64,000 nucleotides of DNA from CAZHHM01 sp964532225 (GCA_964532225.1 CAZHHM010000007.1:6360-70359); one strand, 5' to 3'; shown: positions 41,134 through 50,029, counted from the first letter of the stretch. Numbers and translations are program-made. The notes: a model not told the origin generated them from the sequence alone.

Positions 41134-41139
41134 ATTATA
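41134..41139 (-). promoter_or_regulatory. Extended -10 promoter of rnpB
   Basis: TGA-TATAAT overlapping the rnhA stop; the RNA 5' end inferred from P1 (41127) lies exactly 6 nt downstream. Confidence 0.75.
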
Positions 41140-41538
41140 TCACTTTGAGCGGGAGTCTATCCCTTTGTTAGCCAGCGCGTCAGCCTCTTTATTCTTCTCG
41201 CGCAGGACATGCGAGATAGAGAACTTCTTCATCTTTGCTATCAGCGACTTTGCATGAAGGTAATAATTCTGAAGGTTCGCGTCCTTGACCCGATAGTTGC
41301 CTTTTATCTGCTCAACTATCAGCTGGCTGTCCGAAACGAACTCGGCTTCTTTGTATCCTTTCAGAAGGGATTCTTCCAAGCCCCTGATAAGTGCTGAATA
41401 TTCGGCAACATTGTTGGTCGCTTTTCCTATGTACTCTGATATCTCAAAAACGACCTGTCCGTCCTTTTTGGCAATTATGCCTATGCCGGCCTCTCCGGGA
41501 TTGTTGCGCGACGCGCCGTCAATATTAATTGTTAACAT
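41140..41538 (-). CDS. rnhA: Ribonuclease HI-family protein
   Basis: A 132-aa RNase H fold with the acidic catalytic residues: D7 (INIDGASRNNPG), E46 (NNVAEYSALIRGLE), D70 (FVSDSQLIVEQIKG) and D120 (EADALANKG). It is of the short type lacking the basic protrusion of E. coli RNase HI. It removes RNA from RNA-DNA hybrids. A GAGGGGA ribosome site precedes the ATG. Confidence 0.93.
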   Translation of the reverse strand: MLTINIDGASRNNPGEAGIGIIAKKDGQVVFEISEYIGKATNNVAEYSALIRGLEESLLKGYKEAEFVSDSQLIVEQIKGNYRVKDANLQNYYLHAKSLIAKMKKFSISHVLREKNKEADALANKGIDSRSK

Positions 41539-41560
41539 TTCATCCCCTCATTTATTTGTT

Positions 41561-41584
41561 AGGGTCGTGGCATGCCACGACCCT
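41561..41584. repeat. Perfect 24-bp palindrome between larC and rnhA
   Basis: Arms AGGGTCGTGGCA/TGCCACGACCCT with no loop base between them. It could form a cruciform or an RNA hairpin after larC; there is no T-tract. Similar GGGTCGTGGCATGCC palindromes occur in many bacterial genomes as dispersed repeats. Confidence 0.7.
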
Positions 41585-41594
41585 ACGTAAACTG

Positions 41595-42749
41595 CTATCT
41601 ATAAACACCGATTTGTTTTTGGGTTTCAAAAATAACACTTTTCAAAGGCACTTTGTACTTCTTTGCCGCCTTCCTGCAATCCTCGTATTCCGGTGTTATT
41701 GAATAGACTTTCCCGCCTTTTGATGAGACCTTAACATTTATTTTCCCGAACTTTGTCTTTACCTGCTTGATCTCCCTGTCCAGGACTATCCTTTTTGCAT
41801 CGCTGTACCTAAGGCCTATGGATGTGGTTTCTTCAAATATTATCCTTGAGATCCTATTGAGGTCTTTTTTCCTGACCATGACACACAGCTTTTGCGCGGG
41901 ACGTGACTTTTTCATCCTGATATTTTCCGTATACACGTCTAGCGCGCCGGCTTTTAACAGTCTTTCAAAAAGATATTCGTATATCTGAGGGTTCATGTCG
42001 TCGATATTGGTTTCAAGTAGAACTATACCCAAAGGTCCTTCCGTATCGCCGATCGTAACACGTACCACAGGAGGCAGGCCGTAGTCTTTTGACCCGCATC
42101 CGTAACCGGAAATATTTACCGTCATATCAGGCATCTCTTCGGATTGTATCCCGATAGATGTAAGAATTGCTGCTCCGGTCGGTGTGATAAGCTCTCCTTT
42201 GATCCCTGTGTTGTAAGTCTTTAACCCCTTAAGCATTTCTGTTGTCGCCGGTGCAGGTATCGGTAAAGTGCCGTGTTCAGTTTCAACTGTCCCTGTGCTG
42301 AGCGGAAGAGGGGAGAAGAATATCTTCTCGATCCCAAGTTCATCAAGAGCTATCGCCGTGCCAACGATGTCCATGATAGAGTCAACTGCTCCGACTTCAT
42401 GAAAGTGCACTTTATTAACGGAGATGCCGTGCACTTTTGCTTCTGCTCTTGCAAGAGTTCTGAAAATGTCCTTTGCCAGGGCTGTCGCTTTAGGGGACAG
42501 CTTTGCCCTGTCTATCAGCTTTTTAATTACAGGAAGGTTCCTGTGTTCATGCTGATGCGGGAAAGAAACGTCAAAAAAAGTTGAGGCTATGCCTTTCTTT
42601 ACTGTCTTTGAAGCTTTAAGCACTGACTTGAGCCCAAGCTTCGCGAGCTTTCTTTTTATTGAATTAAAGTCTGCTCCGGCGTCAATAAGGCTCCCCAGTA
42701 TCATATTTCCTGAAGCCCCGGCAAAGCAGTCGAAATAAGCGATCTTCAT
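41595..42749 (-). CDS. larC: Nickel insertion protein LarC (NPN cofactor synthesis)
   Basis: A 384-aa LarC/DUF111 protein in one continuous frame: YFDCFAGASGNMILGSLIDAGAD, VNKVHFHEVGAVDSIMDIVGTAIALDELGI, IPAPATTEMLKG, ETNIDDMNPQIYEYLFERLLKAGALDVY. In lactobacilli the gene is split by a programmed frameshift; here it is not. It uses CTP to insert Ni into the pincer nucleotide made by LarB and LarE. It overlaps larB by 4 nt. LarE and LarA are not in the window. Confidence 0.95.
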   Translation of the reverse strand: MKIAYFDCFAGASGNMILGSLIDAGADFNSIKRKLAKLGLKSVLKASKTVKKGIASTFFDVSFPHQHEHRNLPVIKKLIDRAKLSPKATALAKDIFRTLARAEAKVHGISVNKVHFHEVGAVDSIMDIVGTAIALDELGIEKIFFSPLPLSTGTVETEHGTLPIPAPATTEMLKGLKTYNTGIKGELITPTGAAILTSIGIQSEEMPDMTVNISGYGCGSKDYGLPPVVRVTIGDTEGPLGIVLLETNIDDMNPQIYEYLFERLLKAGALDVYTENIRMKKSRPAQKLCVMVRKKDLNRISRIIFEETTSIGLRYSDAKRIVLDREIKQVKTKFGKINVKVSSKGGKVYSITPEYEDCRKAAKKYKVPLKSVIFETQKQIGVYR

Positions 42750-43426
42750 TTCTTTATCTGCCTGATTATTGCGTTCGCCATGCAGGCCGCACCGAAGCCG
42801 TTATCGATATTTACCGTTGCGATCCCCGGTGCACAGCTATTGAGCATGGTGAGTAAAGCCGAGAGGCCTTTAAAGTTCGCGCCGTAGCCTATACTGGTGG
42901 GGACGGCGATTATGGGCTGTTCGATAAGCCCGCCTACGACGCTTGCAAGCGCCCCTTCCATTCCGGCCACCACTATGGCGACCCTGCTTTTCTTTATCCT
43001 TCCGAGGTTGTTCATGAGCCTGTGTATCCCCGCGACACCCACATCGAATATCCTGTCCACCTTCATGCCCAGCAGTTCCGCCGTGACGGCCGCTTCTTCG
43101 GCGACAGGGATATCGGAGGTGCCTGCGGTAATAACGCTTATAAGAGGGCCGGAGGAATTCTTTTTGCTGCCGGATGAGATTATCCTGGACGGAAGATGAT
43201 AAACAGCGTCAGGGACTATCCCGGATACAGCCCTGAAATTTTCGGGGGTAGCCCTTGTCGCTATAACGGTCTTTGACCTTTTCAGGAGCTGTTTGAATAT
43301 CCTTGCGATCTGGTCGTTGGTCTTTCCGGGGCAGAAAATTACCTCGGGATAGCCTTTACGCGCCGTCCTGTGATGGTCAAGCTTGGCAAATCCCATGTCT
43401 TCAATTTTCTTTCTTGATGCGGCCAT
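42746..43426 (-). CDS. larB: LarB, pyridinium-3,5-biscarboxylic acid mononucleotide synthase
   Basis: A 226-aa protein of the PurE-related LarB family: GYPEVIFCPGKTNDQI near the N-terminus and VITAGTSDIPVAEEAAVTAELLG, VVAGMEGALASVVGGL, VPTSIGYG, NIDNGFGAACMAN. LarB carboxylates nicotinic acid adenine dinucleotide in the first step of the nickel-pincer cofactor. A TATAAT at 43440-43435 ends 8 nt before the ATG and no ribosome site is seen, so it is probably leaderless. Confidence 0.95.
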   Translation of the reverse strand: MAASRKKIEDMGFAKLDHHRTARKGYPEVIFCPGKTNDQIARIFKQLLKRSKTVIATRATPENFRAVSGIVPDAVYHLPSRIISSGSKKNSSGPLISVITAGTSDIPVAEEAAVTAELLGMKVDRIFDVGVAGIHRLMNNLGRIKKSRVAIVVAGMEGALASVVGGLIEQPIIAVPTSIGYGANFKGLSALLTMLNSCAPGIATVNIDNGFGAACMANAIIRQIKK

Positions 43427-43484
43427 AGTTATAGATTATAGCCAATGAGAGCATAAATCAAGCCTTTGGAATGGCGTTATCTGT

Positions 43485-43511
43485 GAAATTTCGCTAAATA
43501 TTGTCCGATGT
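43485..43511 (+). promoter_or_regulatory. Sigma-28-type promoter of the 43541 gene
   Basis: GAAA (43485-43488), a 15-nt spacer, and TCCGATGT (43504-43511). A ribosome site AAAGGAGG and ATG 43541 follow. Confidence 0.65.
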
Positions 43512-43540
43512 ATGTTCGGAAAGAACAAAGGAGGAAGAAC

Positions 43541-43939
43541 ATGATCACAGCAGGTATCAGTGCGGGAGGCCCGGATAAAGACATAAAGGTCTCGGTCAGC
43601 AGCAGCTCGGTCTCGGTCGAGGATACAAAGAACAAGAAGAAATACAGGCTTGATCTTTCCGCTCAGAATGAAAGCATCAGGATGTCATTAGAGAACGGTA
43701 AGTCCAAGGACGAACTGCTGATAACAAGAGGCTCGGATAACAGAACTGTCCACAAGGATGGTAAAAGAACTGAACTTCCTGAAGAAAAGGACAGTTTCAA
43801 GGCAGCTGTCAATCCTTATGAAGCAGCGGCGATCGAATATGCCAGGCAGATGCTTGCTCTTATGGATACGAACAGCGAAGAATGGAAAAAAGCGACCCAG
43901 CTTTCTCTGAAACTCAGCGAGATCGCAAGGGATAGATAA
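43541..43939 (+). CDS. Orphan 132-aa protein with a sigma-28-type promoter
   Basis: No family recognised. Residues 1-30 are S/G-rich without a hydrophobic core (ITAGISAGGPDKDIKVSVSSSS). Residues 15-75 look like short beta strands; residues 90-130 form a helix with conserved-looking YEAAAIEYARQMLALMD. Start chosen at ATG 43541 because AAAGGAGG precedes it. It is followed after 33 nt by another sigma-28-type promoter and the 897-aa gene. Confidence 0.65.
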   Translation: MITAGISAGGPDKDIKVSVSSSSVSVEDTKNKKKYRLDLSAQNESIRMSLENGKSKDELLITRGSDNRTVHKDGKRTELPEEKDSFKAAVNPYEAAAIEYARQMLALMDTNSEEWKKATQLSLKLSEIARDR

Positions 43940-43972
43940 TAGCCGCTTTACATTGGTGTTCGCATTTCCGCT

Positions 43973-43999
43973 GAAATAATACCAGTAATCTTACGATAA
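43973..43999 (+). promoter_or_regulatory. Sigma-28-type promoter of the 44009 gene
   Basis: GAAA (43973-43976), a 15-nt spacer, and TACGATAA (43992-43999). The ATG at 44009 is 9 nt after the -10, leaving 2-3 nt of leader and no ribosome site. Confidence 0.7.
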
Positions 44000-44008
44000 C
44001 TTAATAAG

Positions 44009-46702
44009 ATGGGCACAGGTATAAGGTCAAGGATCGTAGACCCCTCACGCATGCTCTCAAGGTCCGTATCAAGGACCCTGCAGCATGAGGTCCGTCCGTT
44101 CTCTCCGGTAAGGCTTTATGACCGGGCAAGGGTCAACCTTTGGGAGAACAGGAGCGTTCCATCGCCTTTATTGTCTATCGGCGTTCCGGAGCTTCTCATG
44201 GCCGTATCAATAGGCCGCCTTCTAAAACAGGTCGTTACCAAGAAGCCCCCTTTGGGTTCATTCGACAGGCTTAACAAGGACAAGTTGAGCAGCCCTAATC
44301 TGGTACAGGCCTTAGGTCCGGAAATGGCAGGCCGGCTACTCGCAGTGAACAGACTGTTCTATGAGGACCTGTATGATGTGCTCCGGGCGTTCGAGAATCT
44401 CGGGGATCCTTTATACATCAGTGATCTACAGGTCGGCGTCTTTCGTGTTGCGTGCTTAAAGATAGTGATCGCAGACCATCTTAACAGGAACGGGAACAGG
44501 CAGCTCATTGACGACGGACTACTTAAAGAGATCAACGATCTCAAGAGCATGTTAAGCCCTCATACGTACGCGGGGATACTTGCTTTGTTGGAGGAAAAAG
44601 GTCTGTCGGTCTCACAGCGGAGCAATTCGATAAGCCGTCTTCTTGCCGAGGACCTCGAACAGACATCAGGGCATCTGATGGTGTACGCTGATGAAGCCGA
44701 ACCGGCGATGCTTCGCAAGCACATCAGGGATCGGGAGTTCTCTCTAGCCGAAGATATCATCGTAGGTATGCAGAACAGGAAGGATACAAGGGAAAAAGAA
44801 AAGATCGAGCAGGAAGTGTCATCTCTCGATGGCATACTCGGAAGCAGGAACCTTACAACGAAAAGCGGAAAAGAGCTTAAAGAGAGCGTGATGAAAAGGC
44901 TCAGGGAGGTTTACGAGAATACGTGTCTCATCGCGGACGATCCCGAGATCTCTTTCATCGTACAAGACCTTAAGGCAAGAATAGAGGATCTGACGCTGGG
45001 CCTTGCCTATAAGTCAAGCAGGCTTGCTGCCGAGCTTCAGAAGATCCTGGAAAAGATCGAATTGATCAGGATGATCGTGGACAACAGGAAAATACTTTTC
45101 GGGCTCGACAGGATAAGCATTAATACCATAGTTGCCTGTGCCAACAATTCCCCGAAAGACGCTCCGGCTATGTTCGATATACTGAGATCTGACGAATTCA
45201 GGGGTCTTTCAGTTGAAGGCAGAACCGAGTTCGTTGAGAAAATGTCATATTATGTGACCTCGGATATGCTTGCATCTTTCTTTTCCGAAAAAAATCTCAG
45301 AGGGTTGAGCGTAAAAATCGTAAGGATCATTTTCGGCGGTCATTCCCCTGAAGAAACTCTTGGGATGGTCATGACAAGATCTTTTATGCTATTAGGGCCG
45401 GACACACAGGAACGGTTGATAGCTAAGACCAACGAGTTCAAGACTTATCTTGAAGGATTCAGATCTCTCTTGGTAAGCGACGGTTTTGCCAGGTATTCAA
45501 ACAAAGATGAACTGATATCAGCTTTGATCCAGGAACCGGAATACCTCAACAGGATCAGCGGGGTACTGAGCAGGTTCGAGACCGATCAAAACACATCATT
45601 TGCAAGGACTTTCTTCAATAGGAACGGTAAGACCTATATTTGGGACCAGAAAGCTCTTTCCCTCTTCCTGAAGATAGGAGGACTGTCTTCGAGCGAGGAC
45701 AGGATAAGTTTTAACATAGTGAATTCGGCGTTCCATAATTGTGACAAGCTCCTTAGGCTGGATCAGTTGCCTGAAGGCATATATCCGGAATACTCCTCAG
45801 GTACGGCGAGGAACCTGAAAGATCTCTATCCTAAGGGTGTCTTTGAATATGCTGTAGAGATATTCACGAGACTGCATAACTCAGGAAAGTTCGAGGGGAT
45901 CGACCACAACGCCTCTTTTGCTAAACTTGCGGGGGTGAACCCGTTCCGGCTTACGCATGAGGAGCTGTTGAGCGTAGTGGCACAAGGAGATTACAGAAGA
46001 TATGATTATTCCTCCACTTCCCAGCCTGACTTTGTATCAAAGAACATTAATCCTTTATCTTTGGCGGCAGGCGAAATGTTCGAGCTCGAGGCTTTCCATT
46101 GTTTCCTGAACGACCCTAAACTGGCCGATGTCACCACCTTCTACGCCAACAGATGCTATTTTGATCCTGTGGAAAAGAAAACCCTGGAGTTTGATCTGTT
46201 GTACAGCCAAAAAGGGGTGCTTCATATCGTAGAGATAAAGAGGATGTGGAGAAATTCAGTGCTGCTTGATGACCTCCTGGGTTTCATGGAAGGGCCGGGA
46301 AGGATCAAGTTCCTGGGGGTACAGGGTGGCAACCGGTTCTTTTCCAGGAAGGACCAGAATGACTTCTCTCCGATCGACGACCACTTCCATCACGAGAAGA
46401 TAAAGCGCCTTATCAGATCGGGAAAACTTCAATTTGACTATTATGTGTCCAACGATACACAGCTCAAGGATAACGAGTTTCTGGACAAAGTCTCGGGATA
46501 TAAAGCGCTGCCGTTCACGATCGGCCAGTTACTTGAATATCTTCGGAACAACACTTATCAGGACAACGGATACTGGGTCAATCATCTCCATGACGCACAG
46601 AGCACTTTTGATGCTCTGACAAAGAAAAGCCCTGCAACACTTATGATCAAGGTCGATATAATCTCAGGATCCGAAACAAAGGTGAAGATGAGAAGCGAAT
46701 GA
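44009..46702 (+). CDS. Large orphan protein with a C-terminal PD-(D/E)XK nuclease-like motif
   Basis: An 897-aa protein with no signal peptide or membrane helix. The N-terminus is arginine/serine-rich (GIRSRIVDPSRMLSRSVSRT). The long middle part is predicted helical with no family I recognise. Near the C-terminus, GEMFELEAF is followed by LEFDLLYSQKGVLHIVEIKRMW: D729 and E742-X-K744 with a preceding Glu fit the PD-(D/E)XK nuclease core. No DNA-binding or helicase motif is seen. It is alone behind a sigma-28-type promoter. Confidence 0.7.
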   Translation: MGTGIRSRIVDPSRMLSRSVSRTLQHEVRPFSPVRLYDRARVNLWENRSVPSPLLSIGVPELLMAVSIGRLLKQVVTKKPPLGSFDRLNKDKLSSPNLVQALGPEMAGRLLAVNRLFYEDLYDVLRAFENLGDPLYISDLQVGVFRVACLKIVIADHLNRNGNRQLIDDGLLKEINDLKSMLSPHTYAGILALLEEKGLSVSQRSNSISRLLAEDLEQTSGHLMVYADEAEPAMLRKHIRDREFSLAEDIIVGMQNRKDTREKEKIEQEVSSLDGILGSRNLTTKSGKELKESVMKRLREVYENTCLIADDPEISFIVQDLKARIEDLTLGLAYKSSRLAAELQKILEKIELIRMIVDNRKILFGLDRISINTIVACANNSPKDAPAMFDILRSDEFRGLSVEGRTEFVEKMSYYVTSDMLASFFSEKNLRGLSVKIVRIIFGGHSPEETLGMVMTRSFMLLGPDTQERLIAKTNEFKTYLEGFRSLLVSDGFARYSNKDELISALIQEPEYLNRISGVLSRFETDQNTSFARTFFNRNGKTYIWDQKALSLFLKIGGLSSSEDRISFNIVNSAFHNCDKLLRLDQLPEGIYPEYSSGTARNLKDLYPKGVFEYAVEIFTRLHNSGKFEGIDHNASFAKLAGVNPFRLTHEELLSVVAQGDYRRYDYSSTSQPDFVSKNINPLSLAAGEMFELEAFHCFLNDPKLADVTTFYANRCYFDPVEKKTLEFDLLYSQKGVLHIVEIKRMWRNSVLLDDLLGFMEGPGRIKFLGVQGGNRFFSRKDQNDFSPIDDHFHHEKIKRLIRSGKLQFDYYVSNDTQLKDNEFLDKVSGYKALPFTIGQLLEYLRNNTYQDNGYWVNHLHDAQSTFDALTKKSPATLMIKVDIISGSETKVKMRSE

Positions 46703-46743
46703 CTCTATGCGCCAGTATGCGAACCTCTGAGCTTTGAACTTAT

Positions 46744-46796
46744 CTCCTCCATCCTTGCTTTTATCTTCTTTTCATAACCTCGGTCGGTAGGTGTAT
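46744..46796 (-). pseudogene. Duplicated 3' fragment of rarA
   Basis: The minus-strand frame reads TPTDRGYEKKIKARMEEI, nearly identical to the last residues of the intact rarA at 47780-49078 (TPTDRGYEKKIKARIEEL). DNA similarity covers about 52 bp with seven or eight changes and stops where the sigma-28-type promoter of the next gene begins (46797). No upstream part of rarA is present. Confidence 0.85.
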
Positions 46797-46823
46797 GAAA
46801 TTTCCGTGGCGGGCGGACGATAT
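46797..46823 (+). promoter_or_regulatory. Sigma-28-type promoter of the 46894 gene
   Basis: GAAA (46797-46800), a 15-nt spacer, and GACGATAT (46816-46823). It begins exactly at the edge of the rarA fragment. Confidence 0.7.
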
Positions 46824-46893
46824 ATATGTAGAGGGGGGCAAGGGCAGTATCAAAAATCGGGTTCTGAAATAATGCTAAGGGGGGCATTAGACA

Positions 46894-47733
46894 ATGAGCA
46901 CAAATATTGTTTCGTTAAGACCATCTGCTGTACCTGGTCCAAAAGCTCATAAGACAGATATCTGTATCAAGCGATCCGATACCGTAACCGAAGAGCCTAT
47001 CAAAAACGGTGATATGTGTGACCTGTTTAATGGTTGCGGGGATCTTATGTCAAAAGACCAGAGAACTGTCCAGACGGGCCATTATCCCGGAGGCTGGCCA
47101 TGGGACTGGTATTTTTCCGTAAAGAAAGATGCTGCAGGGCAGTATGTCCTCAACATAAAACTGATAGCGAGATACTATCCGGACAACAAAGATATCTCAA
47201 TTAATCTTGATACTTGTGTAATGAAAGCATATGCGGCCGGTGCCACTAATGGCAAAGAAATTACCATAGACCCGAAAAGTTGTACAAAAAAAGACCTGCT
47301 CATATACAACAACTGCCTTCAATTGGTGATCAAGCATCTGACAACGGATGCGGGCTGTGTTAACGTAAAAGACGATCTTAGTATGTACACATCATTTATT
47401 AGTTGTGTACAGAAGAAGATTGATGAGCTGCCGGGCGTAGAAATACCGGAAAATGCAGATGCTCCGATAGCAGACTCTCCGATAATTGTTTCAAATTATC
47501 CCAATCCTTTTTCAGGTTCAACTGTGATCACCACAAGCAATTCGGCGGATAAGAGCATCGTAAGAACGGTCAGAGTATCTGATCTGCTTGGACGTGAAGT
47601 GAAAACGCTAACTATCCCTGCAGGGTCATCTTCAGTGGAGTTTGATGCCGCAGGCCTTTCCAAAGGGATATACATATATACGGTAATATCAGATCAGGCA
47701 TCTGCTGCAAATAAAATGTTGTTGATCAAGTAA
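46894..47733 (+). CDS. Protein with a Por-secretion-like C-terminal tail but no signal peptide
   Basis: A 279-aa protein. Residues 1-180 match no family I know and hold eight or so cysteines (CIKR, MCDLFNGCGD, DTCVMK, KSCTKK, NNCLQL, AGCVN, ISCVQ). Residues about 196-279 form the type A C-terminal sorting fold: SNYPNPFSGSTVI, VRVSDLLGREVKTL, FDAAGLSKGIYIYTV, KMLLIK. Such tails normally go with a Sec signal and type IX secretion; here the N-terminus is polar. Cysteine richness suggests an extracytoplasmic fold. Confidence 0.75.
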   Translation: MSTNIVSLRPSAVPGPKAHKTDICIKRSDTVTEEPIKNGDMCDLFNGCGDLMSKDQRTVQTGHYPGGWPWDWYFSVKKDAAGQYVLNIKLIARYYPDNKDISINLDTCVMKAYAAGATNGKEITIDPKSCTKKDLLIYNNCLQLVIKHLTTDAGCVNVKDDLSMYTSFISCVQKKIDELPGVEIPENADAPIADSPIIVSNYPNPFSGSTVITTSNSADKSIVRTVRVSDLLGREVKTLTIPAGSSSVEFDAAGLSKGIYIYTVISDQASAANKMLLIK

Positions 47734-47751
47734 ACGGTCCTGTGCGATACG

Positions 47752-47773
47752 GCCGGTGCGGAAATGCACCGGC
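47752..47773. terminator. GC-rich hairpin between convergent genes
   Basis: A perfect 8-bp stem GCCGGTGC/GCACCGGC with a 6-nt loop, between the ends of the 46894 gene and rarA. There is no T-tract on either side, so it may slow polymerase or act with Rho. Confidence 0.5.
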
Positions 47774-47779
47774 TGAAGA

Positions 47780-49078
47780 CTATGCGCTGCTCTTTCTGAG
47801 CTCCTCGATCCTCGCTTTTATCTTCTTTTCGTAGCCGCGGTCGGTGGGGGTGTAGTAGGTCTTTTTCTCCGCCAGATATTCCTGTTCCACGTAGCCGCCT
47901 TCAAATGAATGTGCGTATTTATATCCTTTGCCCTTGCCCATCTTCTTTTCGCCTTCATAGTTGGCGTTCTTAAGATGTTTCGGAACAGGAAGCGTTGCTT
48001 TGTTCTTTACGTCCTCAAGAGCCGAATCTATGGCGACATAGCTTGCATTGCTCTTTGGAGCAGTCGCGACATATATAGCCGCCTGAGACAGGATTATGCG
48101 TCCTTCCGGCATTCCGACAAGCTCAAGCGCCTGCATGGCAGAATTTGCGACGACGAGGGCAAGAGGGTCGGCATTTCCGACATCTTCGCTTGCGCAGATC
48201 ACTATCCTTCTGGCGATGAATCTTGGGTCTTCGCCTCCATATATCATCTTTGCGAGATAGTATGTGGCTGCATCAGGATCGCTGCCTCTCATGCTTTTTA
48301 TGAAAGCTGAAATGGTGTCATAATGCTCATCTTCGTTCCTGTCATAGACGAGGCTTCTTTTCTGAATGGATTCCTTTGCCGTATCAAGAGTGATCTTTAT
48401 CCTGCCGCTCTTGTCAGGCATCGTGGTCAGGGCCGCGACCTCCAGGGCGTTCAAAAGCCTTCTTGCGTCTCCGTTGGAATATTCAAGAAAATACTCTTCG
48501 GCCTTTTTGTCCAATTTGATATCTATCTTGCCGAGCCCTCTTTCCTTGTCGGCCAAGGCGTTATGAAGTATCTTTCGCAGGTCCCCGGTCGTAAGCGACT
48601 TGAGTTCGAATATCTGGGAGCGCGAAACCAGGGCCGGTATGACCGAAAAGAACGGGTTGTGAGTTGTCGCTCCGATCATGGTTATCGTGCCGTCCTCGAC
48701 ATCGGGAAGAAGAGCGTCCTGCTGGACCTTATTGAACCTGTGTATCTCATCGATGAAAACGAGAGTCCTCTTTCCGGTGCTGCCCCATCTTTCTTTGGCA
48801 TCCGAGATTATCTTGCGCAGTTCGGGCACTCCCGCGGTCACGGCATTCATCTTTTCGAAATGGGCGCCTGTCTTTTGAGCGATGATATGAGCGATAGCAG
48901 TTTTGCCTGTTCCGGGAGGTCCGAATAGTATCAGAGAAAAGATCTTGTCCGCGGTTATCGCTCTGTTCAGGAGAGAATTACTGCCCACGACCTCTTCCTG
49001 GCCTACGAATTCATCAAGGTTGCGCGGCCGCATCCTTACGGAAAGGGGGGAATCTTTTAAGCTGTCAAAAAGTTTCAC
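47780..49078 (-). CDS. rarA: Replication-associated recombination protein A (RarA/MgsA)
   Basis: A 432-aa AAA+ ATPase: PLSVRMRPRNLDEFVGQEEVVG, Walker A LFGPPGTGKTAIAHII, Walker B VFIDEIHRFNKVQQDALLPDVEDG, MIGATTHNPFFSV, and the C-terminal tetramerisation part (SDPDAATYYLAKMIYGGEDPRFIARRIVI). It acts at stalled replication forks. Its last 20 codons are duplicated at 46744-46796. It overlaps the next gene's end by 4 nt. Confidence 0.97.
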   Translation of the reverse strand: MKLFDSLKDSPLSVRMRPRNLDEFVGQEEVVGSNSLLNRAITADKIFSLILFGPPGTGKTAIAHIIAQKTGAHFEKMNAVTAGVPELRKIISDAKERWGSTGKRTLVFIDEIHRFNKVQQDALLPDVEDGTITMIGATTHNPFFSVIPALVSRSQIFELKSLTTGDLRKILHNALADKERGLGKIDIKLDKKAEEYFLEYSNGDARRLLNALEVAALTTMPDKSGRIKITLDTAKESIQKRSLVYDRNEDEHYDTISAFIKSMRGSDPDAATYYLAKMIYGGEDPRFIARRIVICASEDVGNADPLALVVANSAMQALELVGMPEGRIILSQAAIYVATAPKSNASYVAIDSALEDVKNKATLPVPKHLKNANYEGEKKMGKGKGYKYAHSFEGGYVEQEYLAEKKTYYTPTDRGYEKKIKARIEELRKSSA

Positions 49079-49950
49079 TTGCTCTTTACTGGTATCTTGT
49101 CCTGCGCCATGGTGATCCTGTAAGAGGAATGGCCGTCGATGAGCTCTCCGTCGCAGGTGGCGTTAAGCGGGAACTGTGAATCGATGACCACGCTGTCGTG
49201 CCTGAACAGCTGTACGGGATAGGATTTATTGTGGGTCCCTGCCGCCAGCTTTGGGAGATCGGCTAGGAACTTTATCTTTCCCGTGTCGTTATATACCGCT
49301 ATATCGAAAAGCCCGTCAGTTATGCTGGCGCTTGGGGCAAGGGTCAATCCTGAGCCGAAGAACTTTCCGTTAGACACTTTTGTCATCAGTACGTTCGAGA
49401 TCAGGTCAACATCGCCGATCTTGATCGAGAGCTTTGGTGACTTGTACTTGAACAGGGCTTTGAGCAGTTTGGCGACAAAAGCGAACTTGCCTTTAAGAAA
49501 TGGTATCTTGCCACCGCTCTTTGCGATGTCAGCTTTCAGCCCGAAGCCGATGGAATTGATGAAGTATTTATCATTGACCTTGCCTACATCGACCTTCCTT
49601 GTTCCAGACGAAAGGGCCGTTTCACAGGCTTCCCGTATATTGCCCGGGTTAAGCCCTATTGAAAGCGAGAAATTGTTCTCATTGCCTGCGGGGATCACTG
49701 CTAGAGTAGCGTTTGAGCCAACGATGCCGTTCAATACTTCATTTACTGTCCCGTCACCGCCGACAGCTATCACGAGATCAAACCCGTCACTGACTGCCTT
49801 TTTTGCCAGTGAAGTTGCGCCTAGAGGCCTGTAGGTGGAATCAAGACTATAGCTGATCCCTTTGCTGTGGAGGAATTTCTCTACTTCGAACCCTGTCTCT
49901 CTGGCCTTCCCGTCGCCGGCTCGCGGATTTACGATGACCTTGATATTCAC
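49075..49950 (-). CDS. Diacylglycerol/lipid kinase of the DagK (YegS/BmrU) family
   Basis: A 291-aa protein: VNPRAGDGKA, GGDGTVNEVLNGIVGSNATLAVIPAGNENNFS (glycine-rich nucleotide loop; GNEN replaces the usual GTxND), and DGLFDIAVYN with a C-terminal ATCDGELID. It phosphorylates a lipid such as diacylglycerol. I chose the GTG at 49950 because TATAAT ends 7 nt upstream of it; a TTG two codons earlier would be almost inside the promoter. It overlaps rarA by 4 nt. Confidence 0.88.
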   Translation of the reverse strand: MNIKVIVNPRAGDGKARETGFEVEKFLHSKGISYSLDSTYRPLGATSLAKKAVSDGFDLVIAVGGDGTVNEVLNGIVGSNATLAVIPAGNENNFSLSIGLNPGNIREACETALSSGTRKVDVGKVNDKYFINSIGFGLKADIAKSGGKIPFLKGKFAFVAKLLKALFKYKSPKLSIKIGDVDLISNVLMTKVSNGKFFGSGLTLAPSASITDGLFDIAVYNDTGKIKFLADLPKLAAGTHNKSYPVQLFRHDSVVIDSQFPLNATCDGELIDGHSSYRITMAQDKIPVKSK

Positions 49951-49957
49951 AGACAAA

Positions 49958-49963
49958 ATTATA
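49958..49963 (-). promoter_or_regulatory. Extended -10 promoter of the lipid kinase-rarA unit
   Basis: Leftward TGA-TATAAT with GTG 49950 seven nt downstream; no ribosome site. Predicted leaderless. Confidence 0.55.
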
Positions 49964-50029
49964 TCATAATAGCCTCAAAAAGATGCATGTTTGGCCCTAA
50001 AAGACACGAATAGATATTAAGGGGGAAAT

